A DNA stretch of 6,898 nucleotides from an uncultured Geobacteraceae bacterium. GTDB lineage: Bacteria; Desulfobacterota; Desulfuromonadia; Geobacterales; Pseudopelobacteraceae. The position numbers and the translations under genes are program-made. This document shows positions 1 through 5,749 of the stretch, piece by piece. Location of the stretch: NCBI GenBank assembly GCA_903879825.1, contig CAIRND010000122.1:1-6898 (forward strand), in the 5' to 3' direction. Each line of letters opens with the position of its first letter. Position 1 is the first letter of the stretch. Below the pieces are notes generated by a model. It was not told where the DNA came from and ran no database searches. It worked only from the letters and a program-made list of their open reading frames with translations.

Positions 1-690
1 ATGGGGGCGCAAAAATATGCATGGTGGATTGAGCGATTTCAGGCAATGTATGAGCTCTTTGACGTCGTTCGTGTTGATCATTTTCGGGGTTTTGAAGCTG
101 CCTGGAATGTGCCGGCAGGAGAGGACACCGCTATTAATGGCACGTGGGTAAAGGCACCGGGAACAATCCTGTTTGACGTTATTTATGCCACTCTTGGAAA
201 AGTACCGATTATCGCCGAAGATTTGGGGATTATCACACCAGAAGTCGTAGCATTACGAGATCGTTATGATTTTCCCGGAATGAAAATAATTCAGTTTGCT
301 TTTGATTCAGGACCATCAAATTCATACCTGCCACATAATTATCAAAATAATGCGGTAGTTTACACGGGAACTCATGATAACGATACCACCGCTGGGTGGT
401 ACGATTCCCTTTCTGATACGCAGCGCAGACGGGTAAATCATTATGTGGGAAGTCGGGGAAAGGACACCGTTGGTTACATACTGCGCATGGCGCTTATGTC
501 AGTCGCAAACACCGCCATATTGCCTCTTCAGGACTTGATCCGACTGGGTAGTGAGGCACGTATGAATGTGCCCGGCACCGCATTCGGTAACTGGGGATGG
601 CGATTTACTTGGGATATGATTGCTGGTGATCTTGCCGAGCATATTTGTGATCAAGTTGAGTGCTATGGCAGGTGTTATCAGAAGAGTTAG
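1..690 (+). CDS. malQ: 4-alpha-glucanotransferase (amylomaltase, GH77), C-terminal part
   Basis: This is the C-terminal 229 residues of a cytosolic enzyme that transfers alpha-1,4-glucan segments between maltodextrins, in glycogen or maltodextrin metabolism. Family members are about 500 residues or longer, so roughly half is missing. The ATG at position 1 is an internal methionine, because the sequence begins just before the conserved WWI-R segment ahead of the nucleophile motif. Numbered from the window start, the GH77 catalytic residues are visible: nucleophile D26 in VRVDHFRGF, acid/base E73 in IIAEDLG, and D126 in the YTGTHDND motif (H125-D126). The segments PGMKIIQFAF, YLPHN and the near-terminal PGTAFGNWGWR are also typical. 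The C-terminus looks complete and ends in TAG. It is functionally unrelated to the fab genes downstream and is separated from them by a promoter, so it probably belongs to a different transcript. The family call is secure; the physiological role is inferred. Confidence 0.95.
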   Translation: MGAQKYAWWIERFQAMYELFDVVRVDHFRGFEAAWNVPAGEDTAINGTWVKAPGTILFDVIYATLGKVPIIAEDLGIITPEVVALRDRYDFPGMKIIQFAFDSGPSNSYLPHNYQNNAVVYTGTHDNDTTAGWYDSLSDTQRRRVNHYVGSRGKDTVGYILRMALMSVANTAILPLQDLIRLGSEARMNVPGTAFGNWGWRFTWDMIAGDLAEHICDQVECYGRCYQKS

Positions 691-698
691 TAAATTCC

Positions 699-726
699 TT
701 GACAATTAATACATATTCTTTATACT
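699..726 (+). promoter_or_regulatory. Predicted sigma70-type promoter for the yceD-rpmF-plsX-fab operon
   Basis: A perfect -35 box TTGACA (699-704) is followed after 16 bp by TATACT (721-726), a five-of-six match to the -10 consensus. Transcription would start near 733, giving a leader of about 30-40 nt before yceD. It lies in the 71-bp gap directly after the malQ stop, the only sizeable gap ahead of the cluster, and it is well placed to drive all genes through fabG and perhaps beyond. I see no intrinsic terminator between malQ and this promoter, so some read-through from malQ is possible. The call rests on sequence only. Confidence 0.75.
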
Positions 727-731
727 GACTT

Positions 732-755
732 GCTTTAAATTATAGTCGCTTTAAA
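732..755 (+). repeat. Two direct copies of GCTTTAAA in the yceD leader
   Basis: GCTTTAAA occurs at 732-739 and again at 748-755, with start points 16 bp apart. Both lie just downstream of the predicted -10 box, around and after the expected transcription start. Each contains the self-complementary TTTAAA. The pair could be a binding site for a regulator of the fab operon, but AT-rich leaders give such repeats by chance, so this is only a candidate. Confidence 0.25.
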
Positions 756-761
756 CTACGG

Positions 762-1313
762 ATGGTGCACGTGAAGCTTATTGTAGACCACATAAAAGAT
801 ATACCTATTTCACTCCATTTTGATGAGCCCGTTGAGGTATATCCTCTTCTTGCTGCCATGCAAAATGACACGAGCTGTAGCATTACCGGTAATATCCAGG
901 GTGATATCACTGTTACTCGTGAATATGAAAATATACGCGTTACGGGAAGAGTTACAGCTCCATTGGGACTGTCATGTTCCCGATGTCTTGTTGATTATCC
1001 GTCCTTTGTGGATACAAACTTCACAATATTTTTTCGCAAAGACAGCATAAAAACCGTCTCAACCGAGGACGAACTCGAGCTTGGCGAAATGGATCTGCTT
1101 TCTTCCACATACTCTGGCGACGAAATTGATTTAACTCCTGAGATTGAAGAGCAGGTTGCCATGGAAATTCCGGTAAAGCCTCTCTGTAGTGAAGAATGCA
1201 AGGGACTTTGTCACCAGTGTGGCACTGATTTGAATATATCAAGCTGTTCATGCAGTAAAGAACCGGTAAGTATCACCTTTAGCGCGCTGAAAAATTTTAA
1301 AGTAACCAGATAA
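762..1313 (+). CDS. yceD: DUF177 / YceD family protein (23S rRNA accumulation)
   Basis: This 183-residue protein belongs to the DUF177 family, whose E. coli member YceD is needed for normal 23S rRNA levels and is found beside rpmF in many bacteria. Visible marks are a CxxC pair in the middle (C72 and C75, in LSCSRC) and a C-terminal cysteine cluster (C142, C146, C150, C153, C162, C164) in a CSEECKGLCHQCG-type segment. These could bind a metal such as zinc, though that is inferred. The acidic linker between them (about residues 99-125) is typical. rpmF follows after 48 bp, and the pairing supports the call. The start is uncertain. The ATG at 762 has no clear Shine-Dalgarno sequence. The in-frame GTG at 771 would give an MKLIVDHI start, closer to the family's usual N-terminus, with GGATGG at 760-765 upstream. 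The molecular function is poorly defined in the family. Confidence 0.9.
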   Translation: MVHVKLIVDHIKDIPISLHFDEPVEVYPLLAAMQNDTSCSITGNIQGDITVTREYENIRVTGRVTAPLGLSCSRCLVDYPSFVDTNFTIFFRKDSIKTVSTEDELELGEMDLLSSTYSGDEIDLTPEIEEQVAMEIPVKPLCSEECKGLCHQCGTDLNISSCSCSKEPVSITFSALKNFKVTR

Positions 1314-1320
1314 TAGAGCG

Positions 1321-1342
1321 GTGGCACGAAAACGTGTATCAC
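1321..1342 (+). other. Small inverted repeat in the rpmF leader
   Basis: CACG (1325-1328) and CGTG (1333-1336) flank an AAAA loop. The stem can extend to GTG (1321-1323) pairing with CAC (1340-1342) across a small internal loop. It sits in the 48-bp gap between yceD and rpmF and ends 6 bp before the AAGGAG Shine-Dalgarno sequence. It has no U-tract, so it is not an intrinsic terminator. A translational control element for L32 is conceivable, but the stem is short and may be chance. Confidence 0.25.
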
Positions 1343-1361
1343 CAGAAAAAGGAGAAACACC

Positions 1362-1550
1362 ATGGCTGTACCTAAGAAAAAAACATCCAAATCACGCAAG
1401 AATATGAGAAGGGCCCACGACTTTTTAACAACCCCGTCATTGTCCATCTGTCCTCAATGCAAAGCAGCAAAACTGCCGCATCGTACATGTCTTGCCTGCG
1501 GAACTTACAAGGGTAAAGAGGTTATTGACGTTTCCTCCGCACAAGCCTAG
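1362..1550 (+). CDS. rpmF: 50S ribosomal protein L32
   Basis: This 62-residue basic protein of the large ribosomal subunit starts with the diagnostic MAVPKKKTSKSRKNMRRAHD block. It then carries a zinc-ribbon signature with C30-x2-C33 and C43-x2-C46. It is therefore the four-cysteine, zinc-binding form of L32 rather than a cysteine-free paralogue of the kind used under zinc limitation. The length fits the family (about 55-65 residues). The start is well supported by AAGGAG at 1349-1354, 7 nt before the ATG. Its position between yceD and plsX is conserved in many bacteria and co-expresses ribosome and lipid synthesis genes. plsX begins 12 bp after its stop. Confidence 0.98.
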   Translation: MAVPKKKTSKSRKNMRRAHDFLTTPSLSICPQCKAAKLPHRTCLACGTYKGKEVIDVSSAQA

Positions 1551-1562
1551 AGAACTGACCCC

Positions 1563-2618
1563 GTGTCACTTCCGAAGAAGATGAGAGTCGCCGTAGATGC
1601 TATGGGTGGCGATAATGCGCCGGTTATTGAAGTTGAAGGCGCAGTTGCTGCCTGTCGCGAATTCGGTTTGTCGGTGACGCTTGTTGGAGACCGCGTTCGC
1701 TTGGAAGCGGAACTTGCTAAACATGCCGTCAGCGGACTTGATATTGATATTTTTCATGCAAGTGAAGTTGTTGGCATGCATGATTCTGCTTCTGATGCTG
1801 TTAGGAAAAAGCGTGATTCATCTGTCCGTCAGGCGTTTGAGCTAGTCAAGGACGGTAAGGCATGTGCTGCCGTCAGTGCCGGAAACTCAGGCGCGACTAT
1901 GGCATCCGGCATGTTCGTCCTGAAGAGGATTAAAGGGATTGAACGCCCTGCGATTGCTCAGTTATTTCCAACATTAAAAGGGCAGACTCTGGTTCTGGAT
2001 GTAGGCGGCAATGTTGATTGCAAGCCGCTTCATCTTGTCCAATTCGCCATTATGGGAGAGGTGTATGCCCGTTATGCCATGGGAATACAATCACCACGTG
2101 TTGGACTGCTTTCAAACGGTGAAGAGGATTCAAAAGGGAATGAGCTGACCAGAGAAACTAATGCTATTCTGCGCAAAACTTCACTTAATTACTGCGGATA
2201 TATTGAAGGCCGGGATATATTTGCCGGTGCTGTTGACGTTGTTATTTGTGATGGTTTTGTCGGAAATATTGTACTTAAACTTTCCGAAGGGCTTGCAGAC
2301 GCCGCTGGTAAGATGCTGAAAAAAGAGATTGTAAAAAGCTGGGTATCCAAGATCGGCTATCTGTTTGTTCGCGGTGCATTCGGGCGCTTCAAGAAAATAG
2401 TCGACTATGCTGAATACGGTGGCGCTCCCCTACTGGGAATCAACGGGGTGGGCATGATCTGTCACGGTGGTTCCAATGTTAAGGCGATAAAAAACGCCAT
2501 ACGATTCGCTCACGAATACGCTAAAAATGGTGTATCAGAGCATGTCGCCGAAAAATTATCTGAAAATAACTCGGTTTCGATTCGAAGGGATAGTCAGCAA
2601 ACTACCGCTTCAGAGTAA
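1563..2618 (+). CDS. plsX: Phosphate acyltransferase PlsX (acyl-ACP to acyl-phosphate)
   Basis: PlsX is a peripheral membrane enzyme that converts acyl-ACP and phosphate into acyl-phosphate, which PlsY uses to acylate glycerol-3-phosphate in the first step of phospholipid synthesis. The 351-residue product has the family blocks in order: VAVDAMGGDNAP (residues 9-20), SAGNSGATM (105-113), RPAIAQLFPT (128-137), LLSNGEEDSKGNELTRE (182-198), CDGFVGNIVLKL (229-240) and APLLGINGVGMICHGGS (288-304). Its length is normal. The start is open: the GTG at 1563 lacks a strong Shine-Dalgarno sequence, and the in-frame ATG at 1581 would begin directly at MRVAVDAMGG, the usual family N-terminus, but is preceded only by an adjacent AAGAAG. 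The choice changes the protein by six residues. It is 12 bp from rpmF and 13 bp from fabH, so almost certainly co-transcribed. Confidence 0.97.
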   Translation: MSLPKKMRVAVDAMGGDNAPVIEVEGAVAACREFGLSVTLVGDRVRLEAELAKHAVSGLDIDIFHASEVVGMHDSASDAVRKKRDSSVRQAFELVKDGKACAAVSAGNSGATMASGMFVLKRIKGIERPAIAQLFPTLKGQTLVLDVGGNVDCKPLHLVQFAIMGEVYARYAMGIQSPRVGLLSNGEEDSKGNELTRETNAILRKTSLNYCGYIEGRDIFAGAVDVVICDGFVGNIVLKLSEGLADAAGKMLKKEIVKSWVSKIGYLFVRGAFGRFKKIVDYAEYGGAPLLGINGVGMICHGGSNVKAIKNAIRFAHEYAKNGVSEHVAEKLSENNSVSIRRDSQQTTASE

Positions 2619-2619
2619 T

Positions 2620-2634
2620 GGAGATTCAATCGTG
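2620..2634 (+). promoter_or_regulatory. Ribosome binding site that fixes the fabH GTG start
   Basis: GGAG at 2620-2623 lies 8 nt before GTG at 2632-2634. Starting there gives a protein beginning MNVRITGTGSSLPG, the standard FabH N-terminus. The longer in-frame ATG at 2527 would add 35 unrelated residues read from within the 3' end of plsX. Confidence 0.85.
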
Positions 2635-3612
2635 AATGTCAGAATTACCGGAACCGGTTCATCATTGCCCGGAAAAATTCTTACCAATGCAGAACTCGAA
2701 ACACTGATTGATACAACTGATGAATGGATAACAACCAGGACCGGCATTAAAGAGCGGCGTATTGCGGCTGATGGAGAATATACATCAACCTTTGCTGCCG
2801 AGGCTGCTCGGCGTGCTCTTGCAATGGCAGGAGTAGAACCGGAAGAAATTGATCTGATTATACTCGGTACGGTAACGCCTGATTTTCCTTTTCCCTCAAC
2901 TGCGTGCATTGTGCAGGATCTCATTGGAGCCACCAATGCGACGGCATTTGATCTTTCTGCGGCGTGTTCCGGTTTTATCTTTGGTTTGTCAATTGCGGAG
3001 AAATATATTCGCTCGGGTGCAGCCAAAAAAATACTGGTGATAGGTTCTGAAATATTGTCACGTATTGTTGACTGGCAGGATCGTAATACCTGTGTCCTTT
3101 TCGGTGATGGTGCCGGTGCAGTTGTTCTCGAGGCATCGGAAGGTGATCATTCCCTGCTGTCGACCCATACATTCAGTAACGGTACCTACTGGAACCTTCT
3201 CTATCAGCCAGGCAGTGGCAGTCGTAATCCGGCAACAGATAGTCGTACTATTGACGAACGGCGGATATATCTGACTATGGAAGGAAATGACGTCTTCAAG
3301 CATGCTGTCCGTGCTATGGAGGAAGCCGCTGTAAAAGCTCTGGATGCAAACGGCCTGACCACCTCCGATATTTCTCTCCTGATACCCCATCAGGCAAATC
3401 AGCGTATTATCGATGCGACAGCAAAACGACTCGGACTTGATTCCGGACGATTGTTTACTAATCTCCATCGATATGGCAATACCTCTTCGGCCTCAATTCC
3501 AATTGCGTTGGATGAGGCAAATCGTCAGGGCGTACTCAAGCCTGATAGCAAGCTTATGCTGGTTGCTTTTGGCGGCGGTTTTACCTATGGATCTGCGCTT
3601 ATTAACTGGTAG
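2632..3612 (+). CDS. fabH: Beta-ketoacyl-ACP synthase III (KAS III)
   Basis: FabH starts fatty acid synthesis by condensing a short acyl-CoA, classically acetyl-CoA, with malonyl-ACP to give acetoacetyl-ACP. From the GTG start at 2632 the product is 326 residues, normal for the family. The catalytic triad is complete: C112 in LSAACSGF, H253 in IPHQANQRI and N283 in YGNTSSAS. Residues W32, R36 and R151, which contact CoA in the E. coli enzyme, are at the same numbers. The His and Asn lie nine positions later than in E. coli, which places a nine-residue insertion in the loop around residues 194-212; many FabH proteins have a similar longer loop. The thiolase-fold C-terminus ends in AFGGGFTYGSALINW. 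Primer preference (straight or branched chain) cannot be read from the sequence. It sits 13 bp after plsX and 37 bp before fabD. Confidence 0.98.
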   Translation: MNVRITGTGSSLPGKILTNAELETLIDTTDEWITTRTGIKERRIAADGEYTSTFAAEAARRALAMAGVEPEEIDLIILGTVTPDFPFPSTACIVQDLIGATNATAFDLSAACSGFIFGLSIAEKYIRSGAAKKILVIGSEILSRIVDWQDRNTCVLFGDGAGAVVLEASEGDHSLLSTHTFSNGTYWNLLYQPGSGSRNPATDSRTIDERRIYLTMEGNDVFKHAVRAMEEAAVKALDANGLTTSDISLLIPHQANQRIIDATAKRLGLDSGRLFTNLHRYGNTSSASIPIALDEANRQGVLKPDSKLMLVAFGGGFTYGSALINW

Positions 3613-3649
3613 TTGTTGTTAAACCACATCATTACGTAAGGATGTATAT

Positions 3650-4585
3650 ATGTCGAAAACAGCATTTATTTTTCCGGGGCAGGGCTCTCAATATTCTGGT
3701 ATGGGGAAAGAACTGGCGGATACGTTTGCTGTAGCGCGTGATGTTTTTCAGGAGGCTGATGATGCTCTCGGCTTTAAACTGTCAACTCTTTGCTTTTCTG
3801 GAAGTGACGCAGACCTTAGACTAACAGCCAATACGCAACCGGCTATTTTAACTGCAAGTATTGCTGTTTTGAAAGTGTTACAACAGGAAACCGGTCTGAA
3901 GGCAGATTATGTTGCTGGTCATTCACTGGGTGAATATTCGGCGCTTGTCTGTTCAGGCGCGCTCTCTTTCGCTGATGCCGTCACAACAGTTCGGGCTCGT
4001 GGAACATTTATGCAGGAAGCGGTTCCCGTTGGTACCGGAACAATGGCTGCAATACTAGGTGTTGAAAGCGATGTACTTGAAGAAATTTGTCGTGAGGCTG
4101 CTGATGGAGATATAGTCTCGCCCGCCAATTTTAATTCACCTGGTCAGATTGTAATTGCCGGTTCTGTTGCTGCCGTTGCGCGTGCTATTGAAATAGCCAA
4201 AAGTCGCGGTTTTAGAAAAGCGATGTTGCTACCGGTCAGTGCTCCCTTCCATTGTGCCTTGATGAAGCCGGCTGCTGATCGATTGGCCGCAGTTTTAGAT
4301 ACTATTACAACTTTTGATCTGAACGTGCCGGTTATTGCAAATGCTGATGCTGCACCCAATAGCCTCAAAGAGAGGGTAAAGCCTCTGTTGGTTTCACAGG
4401 TCTGTTCTCCCGTACTATGGGAACAATCGGTGAATGTCATGAGTGAACTCGGTGTAACAAAATTTGTAGAGCTCGGCCCAGGTAAGGTCTTATGCGGATT
4501 GGTGAAAAGAATTAACAAGCTGGCGATACTGGCAAATATTGAAGATGTCGCTGGAATTAGTGCTGCCAAGGAGAATATACAATGA
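3650..4585 (+). CDS. fabD: Malonyl-CoA:ACP transacylase
   Basis: FabD moves the malonyl group from malonyl-CoA to the phosphopantetheine arm of ACP, supplying the extender unit for FabH and FabF. The 311-residue product matches the family length. Visible active-site features are Q11 in FPGQGSQ (oxyanion region), the nucleophile S92 in GHSLGEYSA, R117 in VRARGTF (malonyl carboxylate binding) and H201 in SAPFHCALM. All four fall at the same residue numbers as in E. coli FabD. The C-terminal VELGPGKVLCGLVKRI block is also typical. The start is supported by AAGGA at 3638-3642, 7 nt before ATG. The stop TGA overlaps the fabG start in an ATGA junction (4582-4585), so the two genes are probably translationally coupled. 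Confidence 0.98.
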   Translation: MSKTAFIFPGQGSQYSGMGKELADTFAVARDVFQEADDALGFKLSTLCFSGSDADLRLTANTQPAILTASIAVLKVLQQETGLKADYVAGHSLGEYSALVCSGALSFADAVTTVRARGTFMQEAVPVGTGTMAAILGVESDVLEEICREAADGDIVSPANFNSPGQIVIAGSVAAVARAIEIAKSRGFRKAMLLPVSAPFHCALMKPAADRLAAVLDTITTFDLNVPVIANADAAPNSLKERVKPLLVSQVCSPVLWEQSVNVMSELGVTKFVELGPGKVLCGLVKRINKLAILANIEDVAGISAAKENIQ

Positions 4586-5316
4586 AAGGTCAGGTTGCAC
4601 TGGTAACCGGTGCTTCGCGTGGTATCGGGCAGGCTATTTCACTTAAACTTGCCGCTGAAGGCATTTTTGTTATTGCGACAGCCACTTCAGAGGCTGGTGC
4701 CGAGGCAACCGTTGCTGCCATTGTGGCGCAGGGAGGCTCCGCTCAGGCGGTTAAGCTTGATGTTACTAATTCTGCCGACGTTGAAGCTCTTTTTAAAAAA
4801 ATAGTTTCAGAACAGGGGCGGCTTGATATTCTGGTTAACAATGCCGGCATAACAAAAGATGGTCTCATGATGCGCATGAAGGATAGCGACTGGAATTCTG
4901 TTCTTGATACTAATCTTAAAGGTTCTTTCAACTGCATGCGTGAAGCCTCAAAGATTATGACTAAAGCACGATATGGACGAGTTGTTAACGTCAGTTCTGT
5001 TGTTGGTGAAATGGGTAACCCCGGTCAGGCCAACTACTGTGCCAGTAAAGCGGGTCTGTTTGGTTTAACAAAGTCAGCGGCTCGTGAATTGGCCAAACGT
5101 AATATTACCGTAAATGCCGTCGCTCCCGGTTTTATTGAGACAGACATGACCGCTGCTCTCCCGGAAAAGGGGCGTGAAGCGCTTTTGCAGACTATCCCTA
5201 TGGAGCGACTTGGTTCGGTTGACGATGTTGCCAATGCTGTCTGTTTTCTTGTTTCTTCGCAAGCCGGTTATATAACCGGGCAGATACTATCGGTGAATGG
5301 CGGCATGTACATGTAG
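4582..5316 (+). CDS. fabG: 3-oxoacyl-ACP reductase (SDR family)
   Basis: FabG uses NADPH to reduce 3-oxoacyl-ACP to 3-hydroxyacyl-ACP, the first reduction of each elongation cycle. The 244-residue product is a classical short-chain dehydrogenase/reductase: cofactor-binding TGASRGIG (residues 9-16), D60 in the KLDV segment, NNAG (86-89), and the catalytic set N111, S139, Y152 and K156 in the SSVVGEMGNPGQANYCASK region. The sequence after it (APGFIETDM) and the end (ITGQILSVNGGMYM) match FabG rather than a generic SDR. AAGGAG at 4568-4573, inside the end of fabD, is 8 nt before the ATG, and the genes share 4 bp. Context with fabD upstream and acpP downstream makes the assignment firm. Quaternary structure is a tetramer in known homologues. 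Confidence 0.98.
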   Translation: MKGQVALVTGASRGIGQAISLKLAAEGIFVIATATSEAGAEATVAAIVAQGGSAQAVKLDVTNSADVEALFKKIVSEQGRLDILVNNAGITKDGLMMRMKDSDWNSVLDTNLKGSFNCMREASKIMTKARYGRVVNVSSVVGEMGNPGQANYCASKAGLFGLTKSAARELAKRNITVNAVAPGFIETDMTAALPEKGREALLQTIPMERLGSVDDVANAVCFLVSSQAGYITGQILSVNGGMYM

Positions 5317-5345
5317 TTACATGGAACGCTAAAGTAGAATATCGA

Positions 5346-5373
5346 TTGACATTTGAAGATTTCATGCTTAATT
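5346..5373 (+). promoter_or_regulatory. Predicted internal promoter for acpP
   Basis: A perfect TTGACA -35 box lies at 5346-5351. After 16 bp comes TTAATT (5368-5373), only a three-of-six -10 match, but it is preceded by TG at 5365-5366 in the position of an extended -10 element. The 116-bp gap between fabG and acpP is the longest in the cluster, and acpP needs far higher expression than the enzymes, so a separate promoter is expected. The -35 box is convincing and the -10 is weaker. The start point would be near 5380, leaving a leader of about 50 nt. Confidence 0.55.
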
Positions 5374-5378
5374 AAGCA
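5365..5378. promoter_or_regulatory. Perfect 14-bp palindrome over the acpP -10 region (candidate operator)
   Basis: TGCTTAATTAAGCA is fully self-complementary with no spacer and coincides with the proposed -10 element of the acpP promoter. A dimeric repressor bound here would block RNA polymerase. It does not resemble the FadR, FabR or FapR operator consensus sequences as I know them. The function is inferred; only the symmetry and position are seen. Confidence 0.4.
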
Positions 5379-5395
5379 CACAAGCATTACACACG

Positions 5396-5411
5396 AAACC
5401 TGCAAAGGTTT
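5396..5411 (+). other. GCAA-tetraloop hairpin in the acpP leader
   Basis: AAACCT (5396-5401), GCAA (5402-5405) and AGGTTT (5406-5411) form a six-pair stem closed by a GNRA-type tetraloop. It ends 10 nt before the acpP Shine-Dalgarno sequence and near the 5' end of the predicted transcript. It is too weak and lacks the U-tract for a terminator. It may stabilise the acpP mRNA or influence translation, which is inference. Confidence 0.4.
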
Positions 5412-5432
5412 AAAATCACACGGAGGTGGAAG

Positions 5433-5666
5433 ATGTCTGATATTGCAAAGCGGGTGAAGGAAATTGTTGCAGAGCAACTTGGAGTTGAAGAAAGTCAGGT
5501 ATTAACTGAATCTTCATTTATGGACGATCTTGGAGCTGATTCACTTGACACAGTTGAATTGGTTATGGCCCTTGAGGAAGAATTTGATATCGAAATTCCT
5601 GATGAAGATGCCGAAAAAATTCAGACGGTAAATGACGCCATCGAATATATCACCGAACATAGCTGA
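5433..5666 (+). CDS. acpP: Acyl carrier protein
   Basis: AcpP is the small acidic carrier that holds growing acyl chains on a 4'-phosphopantetheine arm and delivers them to FabD, FabH, FabG, FabF and PlsX. The product has 77 residues, exactly the usual size. The attachment serine is S37 in GADSLDTVEL, which also carries the helix II residues that contact partner enzymes. The C-terminal block FDIEIPDEDAEKIQTVNDAIEYI is standard. It starts at ATG 5433 behind GGAGGTG (5422-5428), the strongest Shine-Dalgarno sequence in the window, in line with the high abundance of ACP. It has its own candidate promoter upstream and a strong terminator 13 nt after its stop, so it may be made as a short single-gene mRNA as well as part of the operon. 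Confidence 0.99.
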   Translation: MSDIAKRVKEIVAEQLGVEESQVLTESSFMDDLGADSLDTVELVMALEEEFDIEIPDEDAEKIQTVNDAIEYITEHS

Positions 5667-5678
5667 TATTACACAACC

Positions 5679-5705
5679 GGAGGGGCGCAAGCCCCTCTCT
5701 TTTTT
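5679..5705 (+). terminator. Intrinsic terminator after acpP
   Basis: GAGGGGC (5680-5686) pairs perfectly with GCCCCTC (5691-5697) around a GCAA loop, with a possible extra G-T pair at 5679/5698. A run of T with one C follows (5698-5705). This is a strong GC-rich Rho-independent terminator on the + strand. It lies between acpP and fabF, so fabF transcription must depend on read-through or on a promoter I cannot see in the 45 bp before its start. Confidence 0.9.
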
Positions 5706-5749
5706 ATTCAGAAATAACAAAAAGTTACTCTTATATGGAGCTATTAATC

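Noticed and set aside
1..3. ATG at position 1 as the true start of malQ.
   Set aside because: The protein begins in the middle of the conserved GH77 domain and is about half the family length, so the gene continues upstream of the window.
2610..3026. A 138-residue minus-strand open frame inside fabH; similar ones occur opposite fabH (3058-3468) and fabD (4144-4569).
   Set aside because: All lie opposite genes with complete catalytic motifs and show low-complexity composition typical of antisense shadows. No ribosome site or family resemblance was seen.
5310..5323. Inverted repeat CATGTA-GT-TACATG across the fabG stop codon, considered as a terminator.
   Set aside because: The stem is AT-rich, the two-base centre is too small for a normal hairpin loop, and no T-run follows. 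The left half is fixed by coding sequence.
5706..5749. Separate fabF promoter, suggested by TATATG near 5732 after the acpP terminator.
   Set aside because: There is no -35-like hexamer at a suitable distance, and the TATATG runs into the fabF Shine-Dalgarno sequence, leaving no room for a leader.
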